From positions 744,001 through 808,000 of the forward strand of contig NZ_JACYFK010000002.1 of assembly GCF_014855515.1 (NCBI RefSeq): DNA of 64,000 nt, read 5' to 3'. Shown here one piece after another: positions 1-8,304 of the stretch. Source of the DNA: Euzebyella marina. GTDB taxonomy: Bacteria; Bacteroidota; Bacteroidia; Flavobacteriales; Flavobacteriaceae. The notes beneath the pieces are model-generated. The model ran no database searches. It saw only the letters and a list, made by a program, of their open reading frames with translations, and was not told the DNA's origin. Each line of letters starts with the position of its first letter. Within the stretch, counting starts at the first letter, position 1. A program made the position numbers and the translations under genes.

Positions 1-580
1 ATTTTATACCCATATGGCCCAAGCCTCCTAGACCTATGACACCTACTTTATCTCCCTTTTTCACGCCCCAATTGGCTAGGGGCGACCATGTAGTAATTCC
101 TGCACATAATAATGGTGCCGCTGCCTTGGCATCTATATTTTCAGGAACCTTTAGAACAAATTTTTTGTCTACGACCACCGCTTCGGAATATCCACCAAAA
201 GTATGCCCCCCTAAATGCTTGTCGGGACTATTATAAGTGAAAGTTGCGCCATTCTCACAAAACTGTTCTAAATCGTCTTTACAGGAGCTACATTCTTGAC
301 ACGAGTCGACTAAACATCCAACGCCCACCAAATCACCTTCTTTAAAGTTTTCTACATGATCACCTACTGACATAACCTTGCCGATGATTTCATGCCCGGG
401 TACTACCGGATAAACCGAATTTTTCCAGTCGTTTCTTACTTGGTGAAGGTCACTATGGCAAACTCCACAATAAAGAATGTCAATTTTCACATCATCAGGA
501 GTAAGCTCTCGTCTTTCTAGCTTATATGGTTTCAAATCGTCTTCTTTCGAAGCAGCTGCATATGCCTTTATTTCTGTCAT
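1..580 (-). CDS. Zinc-dependent alcohol dehydrogenase, 5' part only (gene runs off the left edge)
   Basis: The first 193 residues of a medium-chain zinc alcohol dehydrogenase, resembling the NADP-linked YahK/cinnamyl-alcohol-dehydrogenase branch, which interconverts aldehydes and primary alcohols in the cytoplasm. Visible: the catalytic zinc cysteine and serine in CGVCHSDLH, the GHEIIG histidine, the structural zinc quartet in CQECSSCKDDLEQFC, and the beginning of the nucleotide-binding fold (GVIGLGGLG) just before the edge. The ATG at 580 gives MTEIKAYAA, a normal start for the family. The catalytic domain end and the rest of the NADP fold lie outside the window, so substrate choice cannot be judged. 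It is separated from the upstream molybdenum hydroxylase operon by a terminator and is probably transcribed alone. Confidence 0.9.
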   Translation of the reverse strand, partial: MTEIKAYAAASKEDDLKPYKLERRELTPDDVKIDILYCGVCHSDLHQVRNDWKNSVYPVVPGHEIIGKVMSVGDHVENFKEGDLVGVGCLVDSCQECSSCKDDLEQFCENGATFTYNSPDKHLGGHTFGGYSEAVVVDKKFVLKVPENIDAKAAAPLLCAGITTWSPLANWGVKKGDKVGVIGLGGLGHMGIK

Positions 581-656
581 AATCAATTTTAGTTTCTAGC
601 AAGCTACCTTTAAAGAGTTAGGTACTTTAATGCAATCGACGAAAAAATGAAGGCAC

Positions 657-684
657 AAAAAAACCCGACACACTTTGTCGGGTT
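657..684 (-). terminator. Rho-independent terminator of the molybdenum hydroxylase operon
   Basis: The arms AACCCGACA (662-670) and TGTCGGGTT (676-684) are a perfect 9-bp stem with a 5-nt loop. On the minus strand the stem is followed by a U-run (657-663 read in reverse). It lies 24 bp after the stop codon of the last operon gene at 708. Confidence 0.85.
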
Positions 685-707
685 ATGAATGCTTTATTTC
701 TTAAAAC

Positions 708-1508
708 TTACTCTTCCAGAGCTCTCTTTACCATGACCTTTGCCAAATGACTTCTATAATTTTCGTCTGCAAAATGGTCGCTCATCACCTCTATTCCATC
801 GACTGCATGTTCGGCTGCATCACCATTACCCGTATAAGCCTCTTCAACAGCAGTAGCTCTATAGGGCGTATCGGAAACACCTGTTATACCAACTTTGACC
901 TTACTATCATCGAATACCACGGCGACTCCCACAATAGCGAATCTTGAGGCAGATTGATAAAACTTCAGGTATTTGCCATGCGCCACTTTGGGAAAACGTA
1001 CCGCAGTGACGATTTCATCGTCTTCTAATGCCGTTGTGAAAATGCCTTGAAAGAAATCTGTAGCGGCAATGGTTCTTTTACCCCCTTTTCCTTCCACCTC
1101 AATTTGGGCATTACAAGCCAGCACCACCGCAGGATAATCGGCCGAGGGGTCGGCATGAGCCAGACTACCGCCAATAGTTCCCCGGTTTCTTACCTGAACA
1201 TCACCCAAGGTGGTAACAGCCTGATGTAAAATATTTACGGTTTTATAAACCATATCGGAATTCAATATTTGTGTATGGGTACAATTGGCTCCTATGATGA
1301 CCTCATCACCTGTTTCCTCAATGGAATTCATACCTGGAATACCATTGATATCAATCACGATCTCGGGTCTGTTGAGTCTTAACTTCATAGCCGGTAAAAG
1401 ACTTTGACCCCCTGATAATATCTTGGCATCAAAACCGTGCTCGTCCAATAGATTGACTGCCTCACTAATGGAGGTCGCCTTTATATAATCAAATTTTGCT
1501 GGTATCAT
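708..1508 (-). CDS. FAD-binding subunit of a xanthine-oxidase-family molybdenum hydroxylase (CoxM-like)
   Basis: A 266-residue medium subunit that passes electrons from the [2Fe-2S] subunit to FAD. The FAD-binding loops are visible as SGGQSLLPAMKLRL near residue 32 and RNRGTIGGSLAHADPSADY near residue 107, both characteristic of the CO dehydrogenase flavoprotein family. Length is normal for the family (about 260-290). It is the last gene of the operon, 12 bp after the large subunit, and a terminator follows. The order large-medium at the 3' end differs from the medium-small-large order of classical coxMSL. The physiological substrate cannot be read from this subunit. Confidence 0.9.
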   Translation of the reverse strand: MIPAKFDYIKATSISEAVNLLDEHGFDAKILSGGQSLLPAMKLRLNRPEIVIDINGIPGMNSIEETGDEVIIGANCTHTQILNSDMVYKTVNILHQAVTTLGDVQVRNRGTIGGSLAHADPSADYPAVVLACNAQIEVEGKGGKRTIAATDFFQGIFTTALEDDEIVTAVRFPKVAHGKYLKFYQSASRFAIVGVAVVFDDSKVKVGITGVSDTPYRATAVEEAYTGNGDAAEHAVDGIEVMSDHFADENYRSHLAKVMVKRALEE

Positions 1509-1520
1509 GTTCTTCTTATT

Positions 1521-3881
1521 TTAATTCTGCATGGCTTTCCAAACCGTTTGTGGTTTTAGGGGCATTTGTATATCAGTAACACCAAGATGGGCCAGTGCAT
1601 CAACTACTGCATTTACTACGGCCGGTGTCGACCCTATGGCACCCGCTTCTCCGGCCCCTTTCACCCCTAATGGGTTATGAGGACATGGCGTTACGGTATT
1701 TTCGGTCTCTATCATTGGTAGGTCATCTGCCCTCGGCATCGCATAATCCATATACGACCCTGTAATCATTTGACCCGCCTCATCGTAGGCGACCTCTTCC
1801 AACAAGGCTTGCCCGACACCCTGGGCCACACCGCCATGAATCTGACCCTCAACAATCATTGGGTTCATAATATTGCCCACATCGTCGACAGCAATAAATC
1901 GTTGCAATTCAACCGCTCCCGTATCGGCATCGACCTCAACAACGGCAATGTGTGTACCGAAGGGATAAGTAAAATTACTTGGGTCATAAAAGCTTGAAAA
2001 GTCGAGCCCTGGCTCTAACCCTTCAGGATAATTATGGGGCACATAGGCAGTAAGTGCGACATCGCCAAAAGAAACGGATTTATCAGTGCCCTTGACCGTC
2101 CATTTACCGCTGGCATATTCCAAATCGTCTTCAGCGGCCTCCAATTTATGGGCTGCTATCTTCGCACCCTTTTCCAATATTTTATCTATGCTTTTTATTA
2201 TAGCACTACCCCCCACTGCCAGACTTCGAGAACCGTAGGTTCCCATTCCAAAAGCAACTTGGTCGGTATCGCCATGCTCGATTTCAACATCGGCCATATC
2301 TATACCCAACTTATCGGCCACAAATTGAGCGAAAACGGTCTCATGGCCCTGCCCATGGGAATGAGCCCCGGTAAAAACGGATACTTTTCCGGTGGGTTGA
2401 ACACGTACCTGCCCTACTTCATAAAGACCGGCCCTAGCACCTAAGGCTCCAACCACTGCAGAGGGGGCTATTCCGCAGCCTTCGATATAGGTAGAAATAC
2501 CGACGCCGAGCAGACGCCCGTTTTTGCGGGCTTCCGATTGTTCCTTTCTAAAATCATCATATCCTAACCTCTCCAACCCTTTCTTTAAGGCTGCTTCGTA
2601 ATTACCGCTATCATATTGCAGGGCCACTTGAGTTTGATAACCGGCCTCTTCGACCCCATCAAAAGGAGGTATGAAGTTTTTATATCTGATTTCAGCAGCG
2701 TCCATACCCATTTCTTGAGCGCCCTTGGAAATAATACGTTCCAATAGATAGGTTGCCTCAGGTCTTCCGGCACCGCGATAAGCATCCACCGGAACGGTAT
2801 GCGTAAATGGGGCAATTACATTTAGATGAATCAATGGCGTTGTATATACCCCTTGAAACAGCGTTCCGTGTAAATAGGTCGGTACTGCCGGAGCAAATGT
2901 TGAAAGATAAGCACCCATTCCGCAGTACTCATCGGTAAGATGAGCCACAATCTTTCCGTCTTTATCAAAACCCATTCGTGATTTGACCACATGGTCGCGA
3001 CCGTGGGCATCAGTCAAAAATGCCTCACTTCGGTCGGATGTCCATTTCACTGGTCTTCCTATTTCCTTGGCGGCCCAAGTCAATAAAGCTTCCTCGGTAT
3101 AATGATAAATTTTGCTACCAAAGCCTCCGCCTACATCTTTAGAAACTATTCGAACCTTATGTTCCGGTAAACCTAGAACAAATGCGCACATTAGAAGACG
3201 GATCAAATGCGGATTTTGGGTACTCGTGTACAACGTATATTTATCGCCATTCACATCATAATCGGCAATGTAACTACGTGGTTCCATAGCGTTAGGTGCC
3301 AACCTTTGGTTTCTATATTCCATTTCAGTTACATGATGGGCTTTCTCGAGAGCAGCCTCTACTTCTGCACGATCGTTACCGATACACCAGTCAAATGCCG
3401 CATTACTGTCCCAATCATCATGAACCAATGGCGCCCCTTCTTCCATTGCCTTTTTGGGGTCTGTAACCGCAGGAAGTTCTTCGTAATCTACCTCTACCAA
3501 TTCCGCCGCATCGCGTGCCTGCTCCAGTGTTTCTGCGATGACTATAGTTACCGCTTCACCCAAATGGCGGATTTTATCTTTTGCCAAAAGTGGATGTTTG
3601 GGCTCTCGCATCGTTTCACCATTCTTAAAATCGACTTGCCAACCACATGGAACGCCATATTCGCCACAAGCATCTTTACCTGTGAAAATAGCTACCACAC
3701 CATCGGCCTTCTCAGCCTCAGAGATATCGACATTTTCTATTTTTGCATGGGCATACGGACTTCTAACAAAGGCCGAATGTGTCATTTTGGGCAATTTTAT
3801 ATCGTCTGTATATTTGCCCATACCTTTGAGGAATCGGGCATCTTCACGTCTTTTTACTGATTTACCTATAAACTCTCCCAT
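1521..3881 (-). CDS. Molybdopterin-binding large subunit of a CO-dehydrogenase-like hydroxylase (form II CoxL type)
   Basis: The 786-residue catalytic subunit, of usual length. Visible: an N-terminal aldehyde oxidase/xanthine dehydrogenase a/b hammerhead domain (about 20-130), the molybdopterin-binding loop GGGFGSK, a GSRSLAVGGSA loop, and the C-terminal GVKGAGEAGAIG carrying the catalytic glutamate. The active-site loop reads AYRGAGR. True aerobic CO dehydrogenases (form I) have AYxCSFR here with a Cu-ligating cysteine; AYRGAGR marks form II, whose substrates are mostly unknown. So CO oxidation should not be assumed. The start ATG at 3881 lies 2 bp after the stop of the small subunit, implying translational coupling. 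Confidence 0.92.
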   Translation of the reverse strand: MGEFIGKSVKRREDARFLKGMGKYTDDIKLPKMTHSAFVRSPYAHAKIENVDISEAEKADGVVAIFTGKDACGEYGVPCGWQVDFKNGETMREPKHPLLAKDKIRHLGEAVTIVIAETLEQARDAAELVEVDYEELPAVTDPKKAMEEGAPLVHDDWDSNAAFDWCIGNDRAEVEAALEKAHHVTEMEYRNQRLAPNAMEPRSYIADYDVNGDKYTLYTSTQNPHLIRLLMCAFVLGLPEHKVRIVSKDVGGGFGSKIYHYTEEALLTWAAKEIGRPVKWTSDRSEAFLTDAHGRDHVVKSRMGFDKDGKIVAHLTDEYCGMGAYLSTFAPAVPTYLHGTLFQGVYTTPLIHLNVIAPFTHTVPVDAYRGAGRPEATYLLERIISKGAQEMGMDAAEIRYKNFIPPFDGVEEAGYQTQVALQYDSGNYEAALKKGLERLGYDDFRKEQSEARKNGRLLGVGISTYIEGCGIAPSAVVGALGARAGLYEVGQVRVQPTGKVSVFTGAHSHGQGHETVFAQFVADKLGIDMADVEIEHGDTDQVAFGMGTYGSRSLAVGGSAIIKSIDKILEKGAKIAAHKLEAAEDDLEYASGKWTVKGTDKSVSFGDVALTAYVPHNYPEGLEPGLDFSSFYDPSNFTYPFGTHIAVVEVDADTGAVELQRFIAVDDVGNIMNPMIVEGQIHGGVAQGVGQALLEEVAYDEAGQMITGSYMDYAMPRADDLPMIETENTVTPCPHNPLGVKGAGEAGAIGSTPAVVNAVVDALAHLGVTDIQMPLKPQTVWKAMQN

Positions 3882-3883
3882 AA

Positions 3884-4348
3884 CTAATCATTTATTGTTT
3901 CAGCAGCCAATTGAATAGACTTGACTATATTATGATACCCAGTGCAGCGACAAAAATTTCCTTTAAGCCCGTGTCTGATATCTTCTTCTGAAGGATTCGG
4001 ATAGTTTTTGAGAATATCGGCGGCCACCATCACCATACCCGGTGTACAAAAACCACATTGCAAACCATGTTTCTCTTTAAAGGCCGCCTGAATCGGATGC
4101 ATTTCTCCATTTTGGGCCATACCTTCAATCGTAGTTATTTCGCTACCGTCGGCTTGAACGGCCAAAACGGTGCATGATTTCACGGCATTTCCATCCATTG
4201 TTATGGTGCAAGCCCCACACCCACTGGTATCACAGCCAATGTGCGTGCCTGTTAAATCTAAATTCTCTCTAAGATATTGGGCCAAACTTAGTCTCGGTTC
4301 TATGTCATGGGTAAACTGTTTACCATTGACAGTGATGGTTACGTTCAT
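3884..4348 (-). CDS. [2Fe-2S] small subunit of the molybdenum hydroxylase (CoxS-like)
   Basis: A 154-residue iron-sulfur subunit with the two clusters normal for the family. The N-terminal plant-ferredoxin-like cluster uses the cysteines in GCDTSGCGACTI and the one in KSCTV. The C-terminal four-helix domain has CGFCTPGM and CRCTGYHNIV. It carries electrons from the Mo centre to FAD. No signal peptide is present, so the complex is cytoplasmic. It sits 35 bp downstream of the CoxG-like gene and directly before the large subunit. Confidence 0.93.
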   Translation of the reverse strand: MNVTITVNGKQFTHDIEPRLSLAQYLRENLDLTGTHIGCDTSGCGACTITMDGNAVKSCTVLAVQADGSEITTIEGMAQNGEMHPIQAAFKEKHGLQCGFCTPGMVMVAADILKNYPNPSEEDIRHGLKGNFCRCTGYHNIVKSIQLAAETIND

Positions 4349-4383
4349 ATGCTAGTGTTTTAAATTGTAGAAATATTTAGAAA

Positions 4384-4833
4384 TTAGGCGCTGCGCTTAT
4401 CTATTTCTTCTTCCATTGATTTGAAGAACTGCTTAGAAAGCGTACTTACCACCCCGCTCATAATACGCTGCCCCATACTGGCCAAGGTACCGCTCATCTT
4501 AGCCTCACCCGTATACGTAACATCTGTACCACCTTCATCTGAAGAAGCCAAATTCATAACAATCTCGGCCACTACATTGCCCATCTTACTTTTCTGATCG
4601 ATGACCAATGTGCAACCCTCTTCTTCTGTTTTATCTTTTATGGAAAGTTTACCTGTGAAATTACCCTTGACAGGCCCTACCCTAACTTCGGAAACTGCCT
4701 CATATTGGTCTTGAGATAGCTCTTTTAACTCTTTAATGCCCGGGGTAACCCTCTCTAAGATTTCGGGGTCCATAACCATATCCCAAACAACTGACCTTGA
4801 AGCCGGAAGTTTGTAATTACCTTTAATTTTCAT
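4384..4833 (-). CDS. CoxG-like SRPBCC family protein
   Basis: A 149-residue protein of the START/SRPBCC fold, the carbon monoxide dehydrogenase subunit G family. It begins MKIKGNYKLPASRSVVWDMV, the typical opening strand and helix of CoxG, and ends in the amphipathic helix around SMEEEID. In Oligotropha, CoxG helps anchor the enzyme to the membrane; other members bind lipids or quinones. It starts the catalytic part of the operon. The 119-bp A+T-rich stretch upstream (4834-4952) could hold an additional promoter, as it separates this gene from the VWA gene. Confidence 0.88.
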   Translation of the reverse strand: MKIKGNYKLPASRSVVWDMVMDPEILERVTPGIKELKELSQDQYEAVSEVRVGPVKGNFTGKLSIKDKTEEEGCTLVIDQKSKMGNVVAEIVMNLASSDEGGTDVTYTGEAKMSGTLASMGQRIMSGVVSTLSKQFFKSMEEEIDKRSA

Positions 4834-4952
4834 ATAGCTCGCTTGAGATATTGAATATAAAAAATCAAATTGAATATTCTAAACCAAAAGGGCTAATTTT
4901 TACTAAATATTTAGTTTAATTAAAGTTTAAATGACAAATTGTTAATACAAAC

Positions 4953-6128
4953 TCAAAATTGACCTGCAATTTTCTTTCTTCTTTTCCCTATTAAAAGAAG
5001 AACCTTTTTTAAGCTTTCTAGGTTGTGGGCCGGAGCCAATTCATCGATATATGGAAGCGCCGACTTCATACCTAATACCTCAGGGGAAAAGTTTTTGTTA
5101 CCAGCAAGTGGATTGAGCCAAATGACCTTTCTTGAGCTCTTAAAAATATGGTGCATGGCTTTTTGTATGTTAGTCGGTTTTCCAGTGTCCCAACCGTCAC
5201 TTAATATCAAAACAATGGTTTTTTTATCTAGATATCGATATCGATAGGAGTAATTTTCTACAAAATCTTCTAGGCATTCACCAATTGTTGTACCACCAGA
5301 CCATTGGGGAACCCTATCGGAGATACTTTGGAATGCATTTTCAAAATCATGGCCGTTCAAAATATCTGAAACCCGATGAAGAGCTGTACTGAAAACAAAG
5401 GTTTCTATTTTATCATACGAATTTTGAAAGGCATAAATTAAATGAATAAAAAAACGGCTGAAAAGGTCCATCGACTTACTCACATCGCATAACAGCAGCA
5501 ATTTTAGCTTTTTATGCTTTGGCTCAGAATAAAGTAATTGCTGAATATCTCCCCCTTTTCTCAAACTTTGGCGAATGGTTCTTTTTAAATCAATTTTACT
5601 TCTGTGTTTGGTAAGCTTTTTTAGTCTGCTTTTTTTTCGCATGGCTTTTAAGGCCATTTTTTTTAGTAGCCGCATTATCAGGCGTACTTCATCATCACTT
5701 AAATCAGTAAACTCCTTTTTTGCAAGTACTTCTACTCCACTAAAGGATGCTGTCTCTTTGATTTCCTTTTCTTTACTCAGGTTCAGCCAACTTTTGAGCG
5801 CATCAAAACGTTCTTGTTCTTGCCTGGCCCTATTTTTAACTGGTGTTTTTCTTGTTTTTACTTTAGAATCTGAAGCCTGCTTCAGCTGGTGTTTAAACTC
5901 TAAATAGTTTTCTTTAAAATGGATGTACTGCTGTTTATTCTTGGCCAAAACAGTTTGTAGCGCCAAAATAAATTTTGCCTCTTCGTTAAAGTTATAGCCA
6001 CCAAGGGCCAAAATGGCATCAACCTGCTCGACCGGGCCTATGACATAGCCTTTCTTACGAAGGAATTGACAAAGCAGTACGATATACGCAGATATTTCAG
6101 TTTGATGTTCCAGATAAGAGCCTTGCAT
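4953..6128 (-). CDS. VWA domain-containing protein (CoxE-like)
   Basis: A 391-residue cytoplasmic protein with a C-terminal von Willebrand A domain (about 205-390). The MIDAS metal site is visible as DVSKSMD, the threonine in GGTTIGE and the aspartate in LSDGWDTG. The N-terminal part is a charged, helical region rich in lysine. CoxE proteins act with the MoxR-type ATPase CoxD to mature or insert the metal centre of molybdenum hydroxylases. It lies 15 bp downstream of that ATPase gene here, so the pair is likely co-expressed. A chaperone role for this enzyme is inferred from context. Confidence 0.88.
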   Translation of the reverse strand: MQGSYLEHQTEISAYIVLLCQFLRKKGYVIGPVEQVDAILALGGYNFNEEAKFILALQTVLAKNKQQYIHFKENYLEFKHQLKQASDSKVKTRKTPVKNRARQEQERFDALKSWLNLSKEKEIKETASFSGVEVLAKKEFTDLSDDEVRLIMRLLKKMALKAMRKKSRLKKLTKHRSKIDLKRTIRQSLRKGGDIQQLLYSEPKHKKLKLLLLCDVSKSMDLFSRFFIHLIYAFQNSYDKIETFVFSTALHRVSDILNGHDFENAFQSISDRVPQWSGGTTIGECLEDFVENYSYRYRYLDKKTIVLILSDGWDTGKPTNIQKAMHHIFKSSRKVIWLNPLAGNKNFSPEVLGMKSALPYIDELAPAHNLESLKKVLLLIGKRRKKIAGQF

Positions 6129-6143
6129 GGTCGATCATTATTA

Positions 6144-7037
6144 TTAGCCTATTCTCGATACCACGCCGGTTTTATCTAAAAGTTCGGAGAGGGCATCTTG
6201 TGTGTGCCTCATATCTTGCCAATCTTTGAGTACTACCCCAAGTGTAGATTCTACTACTTCTTTGTTTAGGTGTTTTAAGTGCATACCGGCCAAGGCTTTT
6301 GCCCAATCTAGGGTTTCGGAAATGCCAGGAGTCTTTTCTAGCCTCAATTGCCTAAGCTCTTTCATGAACGTACAAATCTCTTGCCCCAATCGCTCATCGG
6401 CCTCCGGAACCTTCGCTTTAACAATGGCCAATTCCTTCTCAAATTCAGGATAATCTATCCAAAGATAGAGGCAGCGCCTGCGCAATGCTTCCGACAATTC
6501 CCGGGTTCTATTTCCTGTTAGTATAATCTGTGGTTTTTGAACTGCCTTGATACTGCCGATTTCAGGTATGGTCACTTGCCAGTCGGATAGCACTTCCAAA
6601 AGAAAACTTTCAAATTCTTCATCGGCTCTATCAATTTCATCAACTAATAAAACTGGTTGTGTTTTCTGGGTTATTGCTTGTAAAACGGGTCTTTTGAGCA
6701 AAAATCGGTCGGAGAAAATCGTTGATTCGGCAGTAGTAATATCCACCTTATTATTCTCCTGCATTTTTAGATATAACAGTTGATGCTGGTAATTCCACTC
6801 ATAAAGGGCATGCGTACTGTCTAAACCCTCATAGCATTGCAGTCTAATCAAATTGGTGTCGAGTGCCTTTGCCATTACTTTGGCAATTTCAGTTTTACCC
6901 ACCCCGGCAGGACCTTCAACCAGTAAAGGTTTTTCAAGTTGCATAGCCAAGTAAACCGACATAGCAATCGATTTATCACCTATATACCCTTGAGAGGTGA
7001 GCATTTGTTCTATTTCAAGCAGGCGTCGGTTTTCCAT
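6144..7037 (-). CDS. MoxR family AAA+ ATPase (CoxD-like)
   Basis: A 297-residue AAA+ ATPase. Visible: Walker A GPAGVGKTE (near residue 41), Walker B LLVDEIDRADEEF and the sensor 1 region LTGNRTRELSEAL with the arginine-rich RRRCLY finger. MoxR ATPases couple ATP hydrolysis to remodelling of metal-enzyme partners together with a VWA protein, which follows directly. The ATG at 7037 (MENRRLLEIEQ) is preferred; the frame is open to a TTG at 7058, but the added seven residues have no family support. A single TACGTA at 7067-7072 upstream appears to be chance. Confidence 0.9.
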   Translation of the reverse strand: MENRRLLEIEQMLTSQGYIGDKSIAMSVYLAMQLEKPLLVEGPAGVGKTEIAKVMAKALDTNLIRLQCYEGLDSTHALYEWNYQHQLLYLKMQENNKVDITTAESTIFSDRFLLKRPVLQAITQKTQPVLLVDEIDRADEEFESFLLEVLSDWQVTIPEIGSIKAVQKPQIILTGNRTRELSEALRRRCLYLWIDYPEFEKELAIVKAKVPEADERLGQEICTFMKELRQLRLEKTPGISETLDWAKALAGMHLKHLNKEVVESTLGVVLKDWQDMRHTQDALSELLDKTGVVSRIG

Positions 7038-7237
7038 GAAATTTGTTTTTACTACCAAGGTAAAGTTACGTATTATCGATTAAGCCTTAGAAGTAAACAG
7101 AGAAGGTTACAAATCTTCGTAAGATGTAAACAAACACAAAGTTTTATCAATTCATCATGAAATATGAACAATTCGGTAAAATCTATTTCAAATTACGCAG
7201 GTGTAGGGCCAATTTTACAACATCTAAAAACAAAACC

Positions 7238-7660
7238 ATGAACATGAAAACTTTTACAACCATTTTAGCGTTGGCCAGTGTGCTGCTGATCAACGCGCAG
7301 TCTGAGAAAACCGCAAACATTAAAATAACGATTGAAAATGTTCTTTCTGAGGAAGGCTCGGTCATTGCATCTTTACATAATGAAGATACTTTTCTAAAAT
7401 CACCAGGGGTAAAAACAGCTAAAGAACCGGCTAAGAAAGGTGAAGTGACCCTTCTCTTTGAAAATGTTTCACCAGGCACCTATGCAATCCTGGCCATTCA
7501 CGATTCAAACAGCAATAATTCCATCGATTTTGATGCTTCTGGAATGCCCTTGGAAAGTTATGGACAGACGGGAGATATTAATCCGTTCGGGCCTCCCATC
7601 TTTGCCGATGCGAAGTTTGAAGTAAATGGTGAAGATCAAGAATTTAGAATTCGATTCTAA
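7238..7660 (+). CDS. Secreted DUF2141 domain-containing protein
   Basis: A protein of about 140 residues with an N-terminal signal peptide (hydrophobic ILALASVLLINAQS, likely cleaved after NAQ). The DUF2141 domain fills the rest, ending with the characteristic DFDASGMPLESYG and FGPPIFADAKFEV segments. Function is unknown; the family is a small periplasmic or surface beta-sandwich, common in Bacteroidota and proteobacteria. ATG at 7238 or 7244 both precede the signal peptide directly; the open frame extends upstream to 7157 but those residues would block the signal peptide. Single-gene unit, closed by a strong terminator. Confidence 0.82.
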   Translation: MNMKTFTTILALASVLLINAQSEKTANIKITIENVLSEEGSVIASLHNEDTFLKSPGVKTAKEPAKKGEVTLLFENVSPGTYAILAIHDSNSNNSIDFDASGMPLESYGQTGDINPFGPPIFADAKFEVNGEDQEFRIRF

Positions 7661-7661
7661 A

Positions 7662-7701
7662 AATAACGGGCCCCATGGAAATTTCCATGGGGCCCGTTAT
7701 T
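7662..7701. terminator. 40-bp perfect palindrome, bidirectional terminator
   Basis: The arms 7662-7681 and 7682-7701 are exact reverse complements (20 bp each, core GGGCCCCATGG) with no unpaired loop bases beyond those needed to turn. It starts 2 bp after the stop of the DUF2141 gene and ends 16 bp before the stop of the convergent dps gene. T-rich flanks are modest on both sides, so it probably serves both genes. Confidence 0.8.
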
Positions 7702-7717
7702 CAATTTTCATTAGTCT

Positions 7718-8197
7718 CTAGATTTCTTCTGCCAACCAAGCCTTCATCATCCAAACCGTTTTTTCTTGTTCAGTGATAAAATCACTCATCATGGCGTTGG
7801 TACCCTCATCACCTGATTCATCAGAAGCATCTAATATTCGACGCTCAATAATGAGTAGTTCTTTCAAAGAATCTACAATCAACCTGATTGAATCTTCATC
7901 ATTACTGACGTTCTTACCTACCGGTACTTTTGAGGTCTTGATATAATCTTCGAACGTATGAAGAGGTACGCCACCGAGGGTCAAAATTCTTTCGGCAACT
8001 TCATCAACTTTTTCATTGGCATCATCATATAGTTCCTCAAATTTTGGATGCAATTCAAAGAAACGCTTGCCTTTTATATTCCAGTGTATTCCACGAAGAT
8101 TCTGATAATAACGTTGAAAATTAGCGAGTAATTGATTCAAATCATCACTAATCGATTTTGAATCTTTTTCGCTTAATCCTATACTATTGAGTTTCAT
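7718..8197 (-). CDS. dps: Dps family DNA-binding ferritin-like protein
   Basis: A 159-residue Dps/ferritin-like protein that stores iron using hydrogen peroxide as oxidant and protects DNA. The inter-subunit ferroxidase ligands are visible: His in GIHWNIKGKRFF and the Asp and Glu in YDDANEKVDEVAERI. Length and helix pattern fit the dodecameric Dps family. It is divergent from an oxyR gene across a 107-bp intergenic region, which suggests peroxide-dependent control by OxyR. Confidence 0.94.
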   Translation of the reverse strand: MKLNSIGLSEKDSKSISDDLNQLLANFQRYYQNLRGIHWNIKGKRFFELHPKFEELYDDANEKVDEVAERILTLGGVPLHTFEDYIKTSKVPVGKNVSNDEDSIRLIVDSLKELLIIERRILDASDESGDEGTNAMMSDFITEQEKTVWMMKAWLAEEI

Positions 8198-8252
8198 AAA
8201 TGTGTTGATTTTAGTTTTCGATTATAAAATTATAAAATATAAATCCGCTTAA

Positions 8253-8288
8253 CGATAAATTTTATTGATAGTTTTTATACATTTATCG
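8253..8288. promoter_or_regulatory. Candidate OxyR operator between dps and oxyR
   Basis: An inverted repeat with arms CGATAAAT (8253-8260) and ATTTATCG (8281-8288), 20 bp apart, with an internal GATAG at 8267-8271. The ATAG/CTAT-like tetrads spread over about 36 bp resemble the extended OxyR tetramer site. It lies 17 bp upstream of the oxyR ATG and 56 bp upstream of the dps start, so it could control both. Assignment to OxyR is inference from position and dyad symmetry. Confidence 0.45.
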
Positions 8289-8304
8289 TCATAATTTATT
8301 AGCA

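Noticed and set aside
2034-2444. Open reading frame on the plus strand inside the CoxL-like gene
   Set aside because: It is antisense to a well-supported catalytic subunit; no family resemblance or signals of its own.
3207-3860. 217-residue plus-strand frame opposite the CoxL-like gene
   Set aside because: Composition is unlike a real protein and it lies fully within the conserved large-subunit coding sequence.
1521-3881. Annotating the large subunit as a true CO dehydrogenase
   Set aside because: The active-site loop is AYRGAGR, without the Cu-ligating cysteine of form I enzymes.
7067-7072. TACGTA upstream of the MoxR gene
   Set aside because: A single copy; isolated TACGTA also occurs inside genes (19278, 56166), so one copy is expected by chance.
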